From Roseibium suaedae (GTDB taxonomy: Bacteria; Pseudomonadota; Alphaproteobacteria; Rhizobiales; Stappiaceae), in contig NZ_FRBW01000001.1 of the NCBI RefSeq assembly GCF_900142725.1, positions 1-64,000 of the forward strand: a stretch of 64,000 nt of DNA, in the 5' to 3' direction. The notes under the pieces are model-generated. The model did no database searches, was not told the DNA's origin, and saw only the letters and a program-made list of their open reading frames with translations. Shown piece by piece: positions 54,403 through 62,568 of this stretch (positions within the stretch are counted from its first letter, which is position 1; each line of letters starts with the position of its first letter). The position numbers and the translations under genes are program-made.

Positions 54403-55620
54403 TTAGAAGAAAGCCTGCAGACCGGTCTGGGCGCGACCCAGGATGAGGGCGTGCACATCGTGAGTGCCCTCATATGTGTTCACGGTCTCAAGGTTCTGCG
54501 CGTGGCGCATGACATGGTATTCCTCGGAAATGCCGTTGCCGCCGTGCATGTCGCGGGCCTGGCGGGCAATGTCCAGCGCCTTGCCGCAGTTGTTGCGCTT
54601 GATCAGCGAAATCATTTCCGGCGCCATCTGGCCTTCGTCGAACAGGCGGCCTACCCGCAGTGCGGCCTGCAGGCCGAGGGTGATTTCGGTCTGCATGTCG
54701 GCCAGCTTCTTCTGGAAGAGCTGGGTCTGGGCCAGCGGGCGGCCAAACTGGACGCGCTCGAGGCCATATTGGCGGGCGCGGGTCCAGCAGTCTTCGGCAG
54801 CGCCCATGGAGCCCCAGGCAATGCCGTAGCGGGCGCGGTTGAGGCAGCCGAACGGGCCTTTCAGGCCGGATACATTTGGCAGCAGGGCATCTTCGGACAC
54901 TTCGACATTGTCGAGGACGATTTCACCGGTGATCGATGCACGGAGCGACAGCTTGCCGCCGATCTTCGGGGCGGAAAGGCCCTTCATGCCCTTTTCCAGA
55001 ACGAAGCCGCGGATGGCGCCGTCATGGGCCTCGGACTTGGCCCAGACCACGAACACATCGGCGATCGGGGAGTTGGAGATCCACATCTTCGAGCCGGTCA
55101 GCTTGTAACCGCCGTCGATCTTTTCAGCGCGCGTTCGCATGCCGGCCGGGTCAGAACCCGCATCCGGCTCGGTCAGGCCGAAGCAGCCGACATATTCGCC
55201 GGAGGCAAGCTTCGGCAGATATTTCTGACGCTGTTCTTCCGAGCCGTAGGCATAGATCGGATACATCACCAGGGAGGACTGAACGCTCATCATGGAGCGG
55301 TAGCCGGAGTCTACACGTTCGACTTCGCGGGCAACCAGACCGTAGGACACGTAGGAGGCACCGGCGCAGCCGTATTCTTCCGGAACGGTGACGCCCAGCA
55401 GGCCAAGCTCGCCCATTTCGTTGAAGATGCTGCGGTCGGTCTTTTCTTCCCGGTAGGCTTCGATCACACGCGGCAGCAGCTTTTCCTGAGCATAGGCCCG
55501 GGCGGTTTCCATGATCAGGAGCTCGTCTTCGTTGAGCTGGTCGCGCATCAGGAACGGGTCCTGCCAGTCGAAAGTGCCGCCACCTGCCGGAGAGGACGTG
55601 GAAGAAGTCTTGGCGTTCAT
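54403..55620 (-). CDS. gcdH: Glutaryl-CoA dehydrogenase (acyl-CoA dehydrogenase family)
   Basis: A 405-residue acyl-CoA dehydrogenase. Characteristic segments are [20 protein letters not shown], the flavin region [16 protein letters not shown] and the C-terminal [26 protein letters not shown] with the catalytic Glu of TYEGTHD, as in GcdH. Converts glutaryl-CoA to crotonyl-CoA with loss of CO2, used in lysine, tryptophan and aromatic catabolism. Start 55620 follows CAGGGAG. Divergent from a LysR regulator. Confidence 0.92.
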   Translation of the reverse strand: MNAKTSSTSSPAGGGTFDWQDPFLMRDQLNEDELLIMETARAYAQEKLLPRVIEAYREEKTDRSIFNEMGELGLLGVTVPEEYGCAGASYVSYGLVAREVERVDSGYRSMMSVQSSLVMYPIYAYGSEEQRQKYLPKLASGEYVGCFGLTEPDAGSDPAGMRTRAEKIDGGYKLTGSKMWISNSPIADVFVVWAKSEAHDGAIRGFVLEKGMKGLSAPKIGGKLSLRASITGEIVLDNVEVSEDALLPNVSGLKGPFGCLNRARYGIAWGSMGAAEDCWTRARQYGLERVQFGRPLAQTQLFQKKLADMQTEITLGLQAALRVGRLFDEGQMAPEMISLIKRNNCGKALDIARQARDMHGGNGISEEYHVMRHAQNLETVNTYEGTHDVHALILGRAQTGLQAFF

Positions 55621-55788
55621 GGTGGTCTCCCTGAAGAATGCCCGGATTGCCCGGTTTCCGGCACCTCCCACCTGCAATCAGGCTGAGGGGCTGATTGGGT
55701 GCTGGATGAGGGCCTGTGTGGTGTTCTGTCTCGTGCGGCAGATATTGAGCGGGAGAGGGCTTGCAAAAAAGCGATTTTCTCTCCCTTA

Positions 55789-55809
55789 TTCATGACAAAC
55801 TGGAATGAA
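55789..55809. promoter_or_regulatory. LysR-type box between gcdH and its regulator
   Basis: Perfect arms TTCAT (55789-55793) and ATGAA (55805-55809) are separated by 11 bases, the T-N11-A architecture of LysR binding sites. It lies 38 bases before the divergent lysR-type start, where it could serve autoregulation and gcdH activation. Confidence 0.6.
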
Positions 55810-55847
55810 CCAGTCTTTCGTATCCTGGCCCTGTCGAGCAAATTCCG

Positions 55848-56771
55848 ATGAAACGCGCCTTTGTGCCGCCCGCAGATGCCCTGATCGCCTTCGAGTGCGC
55901 TGCCCGTCATTCCAGCTTCACCCGGGCGGCCGAAGAGCTGCACCTGACGCAGGGCGCAATTTCCAAGCAGGTCCGGCATCTGGAAGACCGGCTCGGTGTC
56001 GAGCTGTTCCGCCGGATCCGCCAGCGGATCGTGCTGACCGATGCAGGCCGGCTTTATCTGCACGATATCCGCGGCGCGCTCGATCAGCTGACCGCCGCAA
56101 CCCGTCAAGTCATGTCCTATGCGGGCAGCGAGGATGTGCTGAATCTGGCGGTTCTGCCCACTTTCGGGACGCGCTGGCTTGCGCCGAGGCTGGCAGAATT
56201 CCAGCGGCGCCACCCGGGCGCTGGCTTAAATCTCAGCGTCCGCCTGCAGCCGTTCGATTTTGATGCGGAACCCTTTGACGGAGCAATCCATCACGGTGAC
56301 CCGGTCTGGGCAGGGGCGATTGCCGAACCACTGTTTGCCGAAGAGGTGATCCCGGTTGCTTCACGCGCATTCCGGGACCGTCATGGGATCCGGAGCCCGG
56401 CCGATCTTGCGAATGTGCCTCGCCTGCAATTGTCCACGCGGCCCCTGGCCTGGCGGCAGTGGTTCGATCTCGCGGGCGTCGAGACCGATGCCGCCTTCCA
56501 GGGCGCCCGGTTCGAACAATTCGTCATGATCGCGGAAGCGGCCATTCATCATGCGGGTGCGGCCCTGATGCCGAAGTTCTTCATTCAGGAAGAACTGGCC
56601 TCCGGCAGGCTGGTGCGGCTTTTTGATCTCTCGATGAGGCAACAAACTGCCTACTTCTTCGTTTACCCCGAGAACCGCACCATGCGGCCCGTCGTCGCTC
56701 ACTTCAGAAAGTGGCTGATGGAAGAGGCGCGAGCGGCGCGGGTCGATCGGGAAACCATGTTGCCCAGCTAG
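55848..56771 (+). CDS. LysR-family transcriptional regulator (GcvA-like), probable gcdH regulator
   Basis: A 307-residue LysR regulator of normal length. The N-terminal HTH (SSFTRAAEELHLTQGAISKQVRHLEDRLGVELF) is followed by a substrate-binding domain with LNLAVLPTFGTRWLAPRL, a GcvA-type signature. Divergent from gcdH with a T-N11-A site between them, so control of gcdH in response to a glutarate-related ligand is likely (inferred). Confidence 0.92.
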   Translation: MKRAFVPPADALIAFECAARHSSFTRAAEELHLTQGAISKQVRHLEDRLGVELFRRIRQRIVLTDAGRLYLHDIRGALDQLTAATRQVMSYAGSEDVLNLAVLPTFGTRWLAPRLAEFQRRHPGAGLNLSVRLQPFDFDAEPFDGAIHHGDPVWAGAIAEPLFAEEVIPVASRAFRDRHGIRSPADLANVPRLQLSTRPLAWRQWFDLAGVETDAAFQGARFEQFVMIAEAAIHHAGAALMPKFFIQEELASGRLVRLFDLSMRQQTAYFFVYPENRTMRPVVAHFRKWLMEEARAARVDRETMLPS

Positions 56772-56800
56772 TCAGGTTTGGGTGTTCGCAGGAGTAACGC

Positions 56801-57718
56801 ATGCCGGCAAAAACGCATCTTCGGGTCATCCTTCATGGCAAGGCGGCTGGACGGGACGATGTGAGGTCCGCGATCGAGAAACTGAGAAGCAAGGGGCATG
56901 AGGTCAGTGTCCGCGTCACCTGGGAAGAAGGAGACGCGATCCGTTATGCCCGCGAAGCTCTTGAAAATGCGGACAGGGACGGCATCGACACACTTGTTGC
57001 AGGCGGGGGTGACGGCACCCTCAATCAGGTGGTCGGAGCGGTGTGCTCGCAGGTGAGCGGGGCAGACAGCGTGCCCTTTTCCTTCGGCCTGCTGCCGCTT
57101 GGCACCGCCAATGATTTTGCCTGGGGCATTGGCCTCGACCCCAAGAACATCTCCGAATGCCTCTGGATCGCCGCGACAGGAGCAGCGCGCGTGATGGACC
57201 TTGGCAAGGTCAATGACCGGATCTTTGTGAATGTCGCGACCGGCGGCTTTGGCACGCGGGTGACGACGGAGACGGATCCGGGTCTCAAGCGCATCCTTGG
57301 AGGCGCCGCCTACTTCTTCACCGGGCTCAACCGGTTTTCGGAACTCGCCAATTGCAAGGCCGAGGTGACGGGCGAGAATCTTTCCTGGGAAGGGCAGTTT
57401 CTGGCCATTGCCGCGGGCAACGGGCGGCAGGCAGGCGGTGGCGTGCCGCTGTGTCCGGATGCCAAGCTTGACGATGGATTTCTGGACCTGACCATCGTCC
57501 CGTCTCCGGCGCCAGACCAGGTGCCGGACCTGATCGGCCACCTGATGGACGGCGGGCTTGAACAGATGCGGCGGTATGGTGCGGTGACGGCGCGTTTGTC
57601 TGAATGCCGGATCGAAACCCGGGAGGAGCTGCAGATCAATCTCGACGGCGAGCCGATCCACGGCAGGAGCTTCAGTCTCAAGACCCTGCCGGGTGCGATC
57701 AAGTTTCGCCGGCCGTGA
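56801..57718 (+). CDS. Lipid kinase YegS/diacylglycerol kinase family
   Basis: A 305-residue DAGK catalytic-domain protein. It shows VAGGGDGTLNQVVGAV (nucleotide-binding GGGDGT), LLPLGTANDFAWG and VNVATGGFGTRVT, as in YegS lipid kinases. It would phosphorylate a lipid such as phosphatidylglycerol or diacylglycerol at the inner membrane. AGGAG precedes the ATG. It stands 29 bases after the LysR gene in the same direction, but no functional link is apparent. Confidence 0.92.
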   Translation: MPAKTHLRVILHGKAAGRDDVRSAIEKLRSKGHEVSVRVTWEEGDAIRYAREALENADRDGIDTLVAGGGDGTLNQVVGAVCSQVSGADSVPFSFGLLPLGTANDFAWGIGLDPKNISECLWIAATGAARVMDLGKVNDRIFVNVATGGFGTRVTTETDPGLKRILGGAAYFFTGLNRFSELANCKAEVTGENLSWEGQFLAIAAGNGRQAGGGVPLCPDAKLDDGFLDLTIVPSPAPDQVPDLIGHLMDGGLEQMRRYGAVTARLSECRIETREELQINLDGEPIHGRSFSLKTLPGAIKFRRP

Positions 57719-57859
57719 GGGATAGCACCTGATCCTTGGAGGTTGAGGACCACACCGCATCGTTTATGTGTTGGCTTCGTTTGGAAAGAGAGATAGGTGT
57801 GGCGTTGAATTCCCTGCTATCGCTGTTGCTTCGAGCCTTAAACGAGGGGCTTCAGCGGA

Positions 57860-58900
57860 GTGCTTCCAACCCGCCTAACGGATAACATGCTCGTTCATAT
57901 CTCTTCCAATAATGAAGTCCTTTCGATGTTCCGGCAAACCCCGGCGGGAGATGGCGTTTGGGACGGAGTGCGCTTTGTCGCGGAAGATCCGGACCTTCAG
58001 GCGGACTGGTTTATTGGGTTCGATGAGACCGCGCGAGACTGCAAAACCAAGGTGCCCCTGGAAAGGCGGATCCTGTTTCTGACGGAACCGCCCACGATCA
58101 AGTACTATCCTCGCCACTTTCTGAAGCAGTTCGGGCATCTGGTCTGTTCCGTTGTGCCGTCAACAGCAGAGGGACCTGCGACGATCAGCAGCTGCGGTCT
58201 GCCATGGATGTATGGGCTTTATCAGAAGCCTGTTCCTATGCCGTGGCAAAGACTTGTTGCTGGATCTCAGGTTGCCAAAACGGGCGAGATTTCAGTGGTC
58301 TGTTCGACCAAGAAGATGAACCTCAACCAGCACCGCCGCTTGCGTTTTCTCGGCATGCTGAAGGAGGCGCTGGGCGACCGGCTGACATTTTTCGGACGCG
58401 GGTCCAATCCGATCGAGGACAAGTCCGACGCGATCAATTCCTTCCGCTATCATCTGGTGCTGGAAAACAACCTGATCGACAATGGGTGGACCGAAAAACT
58501 GGCCGATCCGATCCTCGGCGGAGCCTTCCCGATTGTCTCTGGTGGTGAAAACCTGGCGGAGTATTTCGACCCTGCAGGATTCCGTCTTATAGATACGCGG
58601 AAGCCGCGAGCGGCGGTCGAGGCAGTGCTTAAGATCTTGGATGAAGATCCTTTTCCTAGCGCTCAAGTGGCAATGGCGGATAACAAGCGCCGCCTGATGA
58701 TGCAGCATCAGTTCTTTCCGATTGCCGTCAATGTCATCCGGACTTTGGAGGCCCAGGAGGCAGTCGCTCCCGTTCAATTGGAAACGCCGGCGGCTTTCCG
58801 CACGGCAGCCAAGCCCAAGTGGAAGAAGATTGCCTCCGTCCCGCGTCCGCTCCGGCCCGTTCTGCGGGATCTCTACCTCACGGTGGCGGAAAGAGGCTGA
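57860..58900 (+). CDS. GT10 (alpha-1,3/1,4-fucosyltransferase family) glycosyltransferase
   Basis: A 346-residue protein whose C-terminal half has the GT10 donor motif: HLVLENNLIDNGWTEKLADP and then GAFPIVSGGENLAEYF, like the FENS-YVTEK-L-GTVPVV pattern of bacterial alpha-1,3-fucosyltransferases. The start is uncertain: GTG 57860 has GAGGGG ten bases upstream, while ATG 57887 gives 337 residues but has a weak site. It lies directly before a GT11-type gene. It probably adds fucose to a surface glycan. Donor and acceptor are not provable from sequence. Confidence 0.8.
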   Translation: MLPTRLTDNMLVHISSNNEVLSMFRQTPAGDGVWDGVRFVAEDPDLQADWFIGFDETARDCKTKVPLERRILFLTEPPTIKYYPRHFLKQFGHLVCSVVPSTAEGPATISSCGLPWMYGLYQKPVPMPWQRLVAGSQVAKTGEISVVCSTKKMNLNQHRRLRFLGMLKEALGDRLTFFGRGSNPIEDKSDAINSFRYHLVLENNLIDNGWTEKLADPILGGAFPIVSGGENLAEYFDPAGFRLIDTRKPRAAVEAVLKILDEDPFPSAQVAMADNKRRLMMQHQFFPIAVNVIRTLEAQEAVAPVQLETPAAFRTAAKPKWKKIASVPRPLRPVLRDLYLTVAERG

Positions 58901-58930
58901 CGCTGTTTCGCCGTCAGTGAACGAAATGTC

Positions 58931-59845
58931 GTGGACCAAACCTGGGAGATGCAAGCCGTGCAGACAGCTGACTTGAAAAATGCGGTTGTCACGCGGCTTC
59001 AGGGAGGCCTTGGCAACCTGTTGTTCCAGTATATGGCCGGGCAGTCACTCGCGGATCATCTCAATGTGCCGCATCACTGCGTTGCCGGTGAAGGCATCGG
59101 TCATGGCTCGGCCCTCGAATTGGTGGGCATTGAACCAAGCTATGTTTCGGTTCCGGCCTTTATGATCAAGCGGGCAGGAAAAAAGCGCGATCGCTCCTTG
59201 ACCGATTTTCTGCGGACCGGTCTTGGCCGTTGGCCGCTGATGCCGGTCCGAGAACCGCAATTCCACTATTGGCCCGGATTTTTCGACCTGAAGTCAGGTT
59301 GTTTGCTATCCGGCTATTGGCAAAGTCCGAAATATTTCTCCGAACTGAAAACGCCCCCGGCGAGCATCATGGCAATGAATGCTGTCTTGAACCGTATCGA
59401 ACCATCCGTTGTCTCCGGAATTCGCGAAGGAACAACGGTCTGCATCCATATCCGCCGTGGCGATTATTTGAAGGAGCCTTCTGCGCTTGAAGTTCATGGC
59501 TTGATCGAGCCGGACTATTACGAACGCGGGCACCGGATGATGGAAGAGCTGCACGCGCCGGACAGATACCTCGTTTTTTCCGACAGTCCCGATCTGGCGC
59601 GGGAGGCTCTGGGACACTTGCCAAAAGTGGTTTTCATGGAGCCGAGACCTCAGGAGCAGGATTTGGCCCTGATGAGCCTTTGCCACCACCACATCATTGC
59701 AAACAGTAGCTTCAGCTGGTGGGGCGCGTGGCTCGGGCGGCGCGAGGGGCAGACGGTGATTGCGCCGCGCTATTGGTTTTCTCCGCAAACGCTGCGCAAA
59801 AAATATGTACTGGATCTCATCCCGGACGATTGGGTCCTGCTTTAA
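58931..59845 (+). CDS. GT11 (alpha-1,2-fucosyltransferase family) glycosyltransferase
   Basis: A 304-residue GT11 protein. The family motifs are clear: RLQGGLGNLLFQYMAGQSLA near the N-terminus, the GDP-fucose-binding CIHIRRGDYLKEP, and HHIIANSSFSWWGAWLG. The start is ambiguous among GTG 58931, ATG 58949 and GTG 58958, the last having GGGAG at good spacing. It is 30 bases downstream of the GT10 gene and convergent with the GT2 gene. Confidence 0.88.
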   Translation: MDQTWEMQAVQTADLKNAVVTRLQGGLGNLLFQYMAGQSLADHLNVPHHCVAGEGIGHGSALELVGIEPSYVSVPAFMIKRAGKKRDRSLTDFLRTGLGRWPLMPVREPQFHYWPGFFDLKSGCLLSGYWQSPKYFSELKTPPASIMAMNAVLNRIEPSVVSGIREGTTVCIHIRRGDYLKEPSALEVHGLIEPDYYERGHRMMEELHAPDRYLVFSDSPDLAREALGHLPKVVFMEPRPQEQDLALMSLCHHHIIANSSFSWWGAWLGRREGQTVIAPRYWFSPQTLRKKYVLDLIPDDWVLL

Positions 59846-59863
59846 CCCAACCGGGTCCACATA

Positions 59864-60817
59864 CTATCGGCCGTCGATCTGGTCGTAGTATCCGCTTTTG
59901 ACACGGGTCAGTCCGTACCAGTTTCCGACACCTCTGGCGAGGCGCAGGCGTCCTTTGTAGTAGCGGCTTTCGTATTTGGGGAGACCCGCCTTCCAGAGCA
60001 GCCAGCTCATGCCCGAGATTGCGCTGCCGGCGACGATCCTGCGCAGGCCCTTCAGTCCGAACTTCATGAATGCGGCAGGAAAACCTCTTCTTTTGCAGTC
60101 AATCTGCGCATGGGCTGCTGCGTGGGAGCGGACCATGTTGATCAGCCGCTGGGGCTGGGACCGGGACACCGGCACGCGTTCGCTTACGAGGGCCTTGGGC
60201 GCCCAGACGATCTTGTTTCCACTTGCATGCGCCCGCTCGAAGAAATCCAGGTCTTCATATCCATGAAGCAGATCCTCGTCGAACCGCAGCCGGTTGCCAT
60301 CGTCGGCGATCAGGCTTGCGGCAAAGAGCACGTTGTTGGTGGATGCACGCCGAAGAACGGTCCCCTCGGGATCCAGCGAGGGCGTATCGACCTTCCACCA
60401 GACAGGCGGCGGCGCATCGTGAATCTGCACGACGGCACCGTAGGAAACCTGGGCCTGATGTTCGGAAGCTGTCCGAATGTGCTGGGCCAGCCAATCGGGC
60501 GACGCAACCTCGTCATCGTCGATTAGGGCAATCCAGCTCCAGCCTCTCGAACGAGCCAGGTCCAGGGCTGCGTTGCGGGCAAATGGGATGCCCCTCTTCG
60601 GCTGATGGGCGTAGTGAACGGGTACAGAGCTGGCTTGCGCAATGCTTTCGACGTTGCGCCGTGCACTTTGGGACGTGTCATTGTCGATGACACCGATCTC
60701 CAGTTTCCAGTTGATCTCGCATGTCTGGGCAATCAGTGCCGCGAGGCAGTCTTTCAGCATCTCCGGTCTTCCGGCGGTGCACACAAGAATGCCAATGGAG
60801 AGAGGAGAGGCCGACAT
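59864..60817 (-). CDS. Family 2 glycosyltransferase
   Basis: A 317-residue GT-A fold enzyme. The N-terminal SIGILVCTAGRPEMLKDCLAAL and the metal-binding WIALIDDDEVASPDWLAQH are typical of GT2. The C-terminal region is basic (MVRSHAAAHAQIDCKRRGFP) with a hydrophobic patch and may touch the membrane. It shares the minus strand with the GT4 gene upstream and probably builds the same surface glycan. The sugar is unknown. Confidence 0.88.
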   Translation of the reverse strand: MSASPLSIGILVCTAGRPEMLKDCLAALIAQTCEINWKLEIGVIDNDTSQSARRNVESIAQASSVPVHYAHQPKRGIPFARNAALDLARSRGWSWIALIDDDEVASPDWLAQHIRTASEHQAQVSYGAVVQIHDAPPPVWWKVDTPSLDPEGTVLRRASTNNVLFAASLIADDGNRLRFDEDLLHGYEDLDFFERAHASGNKIVWAPKALVSERVPVSRSQPQRLINMVRSHAAAHAQIDCKRRGFPAAFMKFGLKGLRRIVAGSAISGMSWLLWKAGLPKYESRYYKGRLRLARGVGNWYGLTRVKSGYYDQIDGR

Positions 60818-60849
60818 ATGGAAGCTTTCGAGAGGTATTTGGAGCGGGT

Positions 60850-61935
60850 CTATCGCTGATGGACTGTGTTTTCCAGCATTTGATCGTATTGCCGGACGAT
60901 CCCTTCCAGTTCCAACGCGGAAACGACGTGCTTCCGCCCGGCTTGTGCCAGCTCTTGCCGCCGGTCCGTGTCGGTCATCAATGTCAGCAGCGCTTCGCGA
61001 AGCCGCTCCGGAAAGTCTGCAGCCTCCGGGGAGTCCAGCAATAGGGCGCCATCGCCTGCTGCCTCCGGCATGCCGCCCTGGTTGGTCGCAATCGTCGCAC
61101 AGCCGCAGGCCATGGCTTCCACCATCGCCCGTCCGAAGCCTTCACGTACAATGGAAGGCATGACGGCGATTGCGGCGGCGGACAAATGCGCCTTCACCTC
61201 ATGGGAAGTAAGGTTTTCAAGGAATTCGATCCGGCTCGTGCTCGCGGCCAAATCCCGCAGGCTCTGCGCGAAAGCGCGCTCCGCGCCGGTTTGAATGCCA
61301 AGGACCAGTTTGAGGGTCCATGACTTTGCCTGCGGGTGGTCAAGGAGACCGGTATAGGCCTCCAGAAGCGGCAGCAAACCCTTGTCGGGTCTTGCCCTGC
61401 CAACGAATACGATTTCGTTCTTTTTCTCCGCAGGCAGCCATTCCTGAGTGCGCAGGCCGTTGAAAACGACCGTGCAGCGGTTCGACAGCCGTGGAAACTG
61501 GCTTAGAAAGCGCTCCCGGATAAAGGCAGAGACGAACACGATCCGGGCAAGAGACTTGAACAGACGTTCTTTTCTCCAGGCAGAAAACCAAGAGCGCTGT
61601 TCCTTAAGTAATCCGTGCCGATGCAAGATCACCGGCGTGGGCGCCAATGCTCTGGCAATTCGGGCTGCCGTTTCCGGGTGCTGATGAACGACGACGACGT
61701 CCGGTCGGTCGCTCTTGAGGGCGCGTATGTATTCTGCGGTGAGCAGGCGCTGGCCGGAGGCGCTGACGGGCCGGAAGTCTACCCCGGCATAAGGCTGTGC
61801 CACGGGAGTGCCAAGTACATAGCTCTGTGTCTTGAACCGGCTGCCGGACAGGAGTTCATGGGCGACGATATCGATGGATGTTGCCCCTTGCGGGGAAAAG
61901 TGCATCCCGCGCGGCAGGACGATACCGACTTTCAT
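60850..61935 (-). CDS. Family 4 glycosyltransferase
   Basis: A 361-residue GT-B enzyme. An N-terminal acceptor domain contains VVVHQHPETAARIARAL. The nucleotide-sugar domain has EIVFVGRARPDKGLLPLLEAY and the EX7E motif in REGFGRAMVEAMACGCATIATNQGG. It lies 32 bases upstream of the GT2 gene on the minus strand, so the two are likely co-transcribed. The sugar and linkage are unknown. Confidence 0.9.
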   Translation of the reverse strand: MKVGIVLPRGMHFSPQGATSIDIVAHELLSGSRFKTQSYVLGTPVAQPYAGVDFRPVSASGQRLLTAEYIRALKSDRPDVVVVHQHPETAARIARALAPTPVILHRHGLLKEQRSWFSAWRKERLFKSLARIVFVSAFIRERFLSQFPRLSNRCTVVFNGLRTQEWLPAEKKNEIVFVGRARPDKGLLPLLEAYTGLLDHPQAKSWTLKLVLGIQTGAERAFAQSLRDLAASTSRIEFLENLTSHEVKAHLSAAAIAVMPSIVREGFGRAMVEAMACGCATIATNQGGMPEAAGDGALLLDSPEAADFPERLREALLTLMTDTDRRQELAQAGRKHVVSALELEGIVRQYDQMLENTVHQR

Positions 61936-61985
61936 GGCAGCGGATTTTCCAGTTTGAACCAGGAACAGAGATGCGATCGCGCAGA

Positions 61986-62183
61986 TTACTGCGCTTCCTC
62001 ATCGTTGTCTCCATCCGGAATGGCGAGGCTGACAGCACCGCCGGCGACCTTCGTCGTCGTCGACACGGTGGTGCCGACAACGGAGGCTGTGGTGCCCACG
62101 ACTGCACCGCCCACCGAGACCACGGCGCAATTGGCGGTCAGGAGGCAGAGGCAAGCCAGCAGCAGAAAGCGTGTCAGTATCAT
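61986..62183 (-). CDS. Small exported or lipoprotein-like hypothetical protein
   Basis: A 65-residue protein with a hydrophobic signal sequence (LTRFLLLACLCLLTANCA), then a Val/Thr/Gly-rich stretch (VVGTTASVVGTTVSTTTKVAGG) and an acidic tail (DGDNDEEA). The cysteine in LLTANC resembles a lipobox but has Asn at -1, so processing is uncertain. Similar small NF-type proteins are common in alphaproteobacteria, with no known function. It is just upstream of the GT4 gene on the same strand. Confidence 0.6.
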   Translation of the reverse strand: MILTRFLLLACLCLLTANCAVVSVGGAVVGTTASVVGTTVSTTTKVAGGAVSLAIPDGDNDEEAQ

Positions 62184-62568
62184 TTAAGTCCGTCGTGCAT
62201 CTGTAAGGGGCGTTTTGCCCCTAGAAATCAGGATCTGGACCGGAGGAGGAGGACCTCCGATGTTGCTTTGGACCCTACACGACCGACCACAAGATGGGAA
62301 CCTGTCCGCATATCCCGGTGCATTTGCCAAAGCTTATGCAGAAACAATTGCCCGGACATGTGGAGCAAAAAGCAGTTTCGGTCCAAAAGCCGTGGTCTCA
62401 CTGCAACATAGAGACGAAAAAGGTTCATGAATTAAACTTGAATATATAAATCATATTTTTGGACTGGTAGAGACCGGAACAGCCGGGGGGCTGACCGGAT
62501 TGTTTCTGAAAATCTCTTTCGAACCAGAGTGATAGGTGTCCCAGGCGTCATTTTAATGTGATGAGAGG
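62184..62568. other. Intergenic region upstream of the TonB-dependent receptor
   Basis: About 385 bases without a convincing gene; an open frame at 62215-62430 has no recognisable features. A sharply AT-rich patch at 62429-62460 with an imperfect AATAT/ATATT inverted repeat (62441-62457) may be the promoter or iron-responsive site of the receptor gene. This is weak evidence. Confidence 0.45.

Noticed and set aside
62215..62430. A 71-codon open frame before the TonB-dependent receptor
   Set aside because: No ribosome site, random-looking composition, and it is better explained as the receptor's leader region.
62441..62457. A Fur box upstream of the siderophore-type receptor
   Set aside because: The AT-rich imperfect repeat does not match the 19-base Fur consensus or an alphaproteobacterial Irr/ICE motif well enough to claim.
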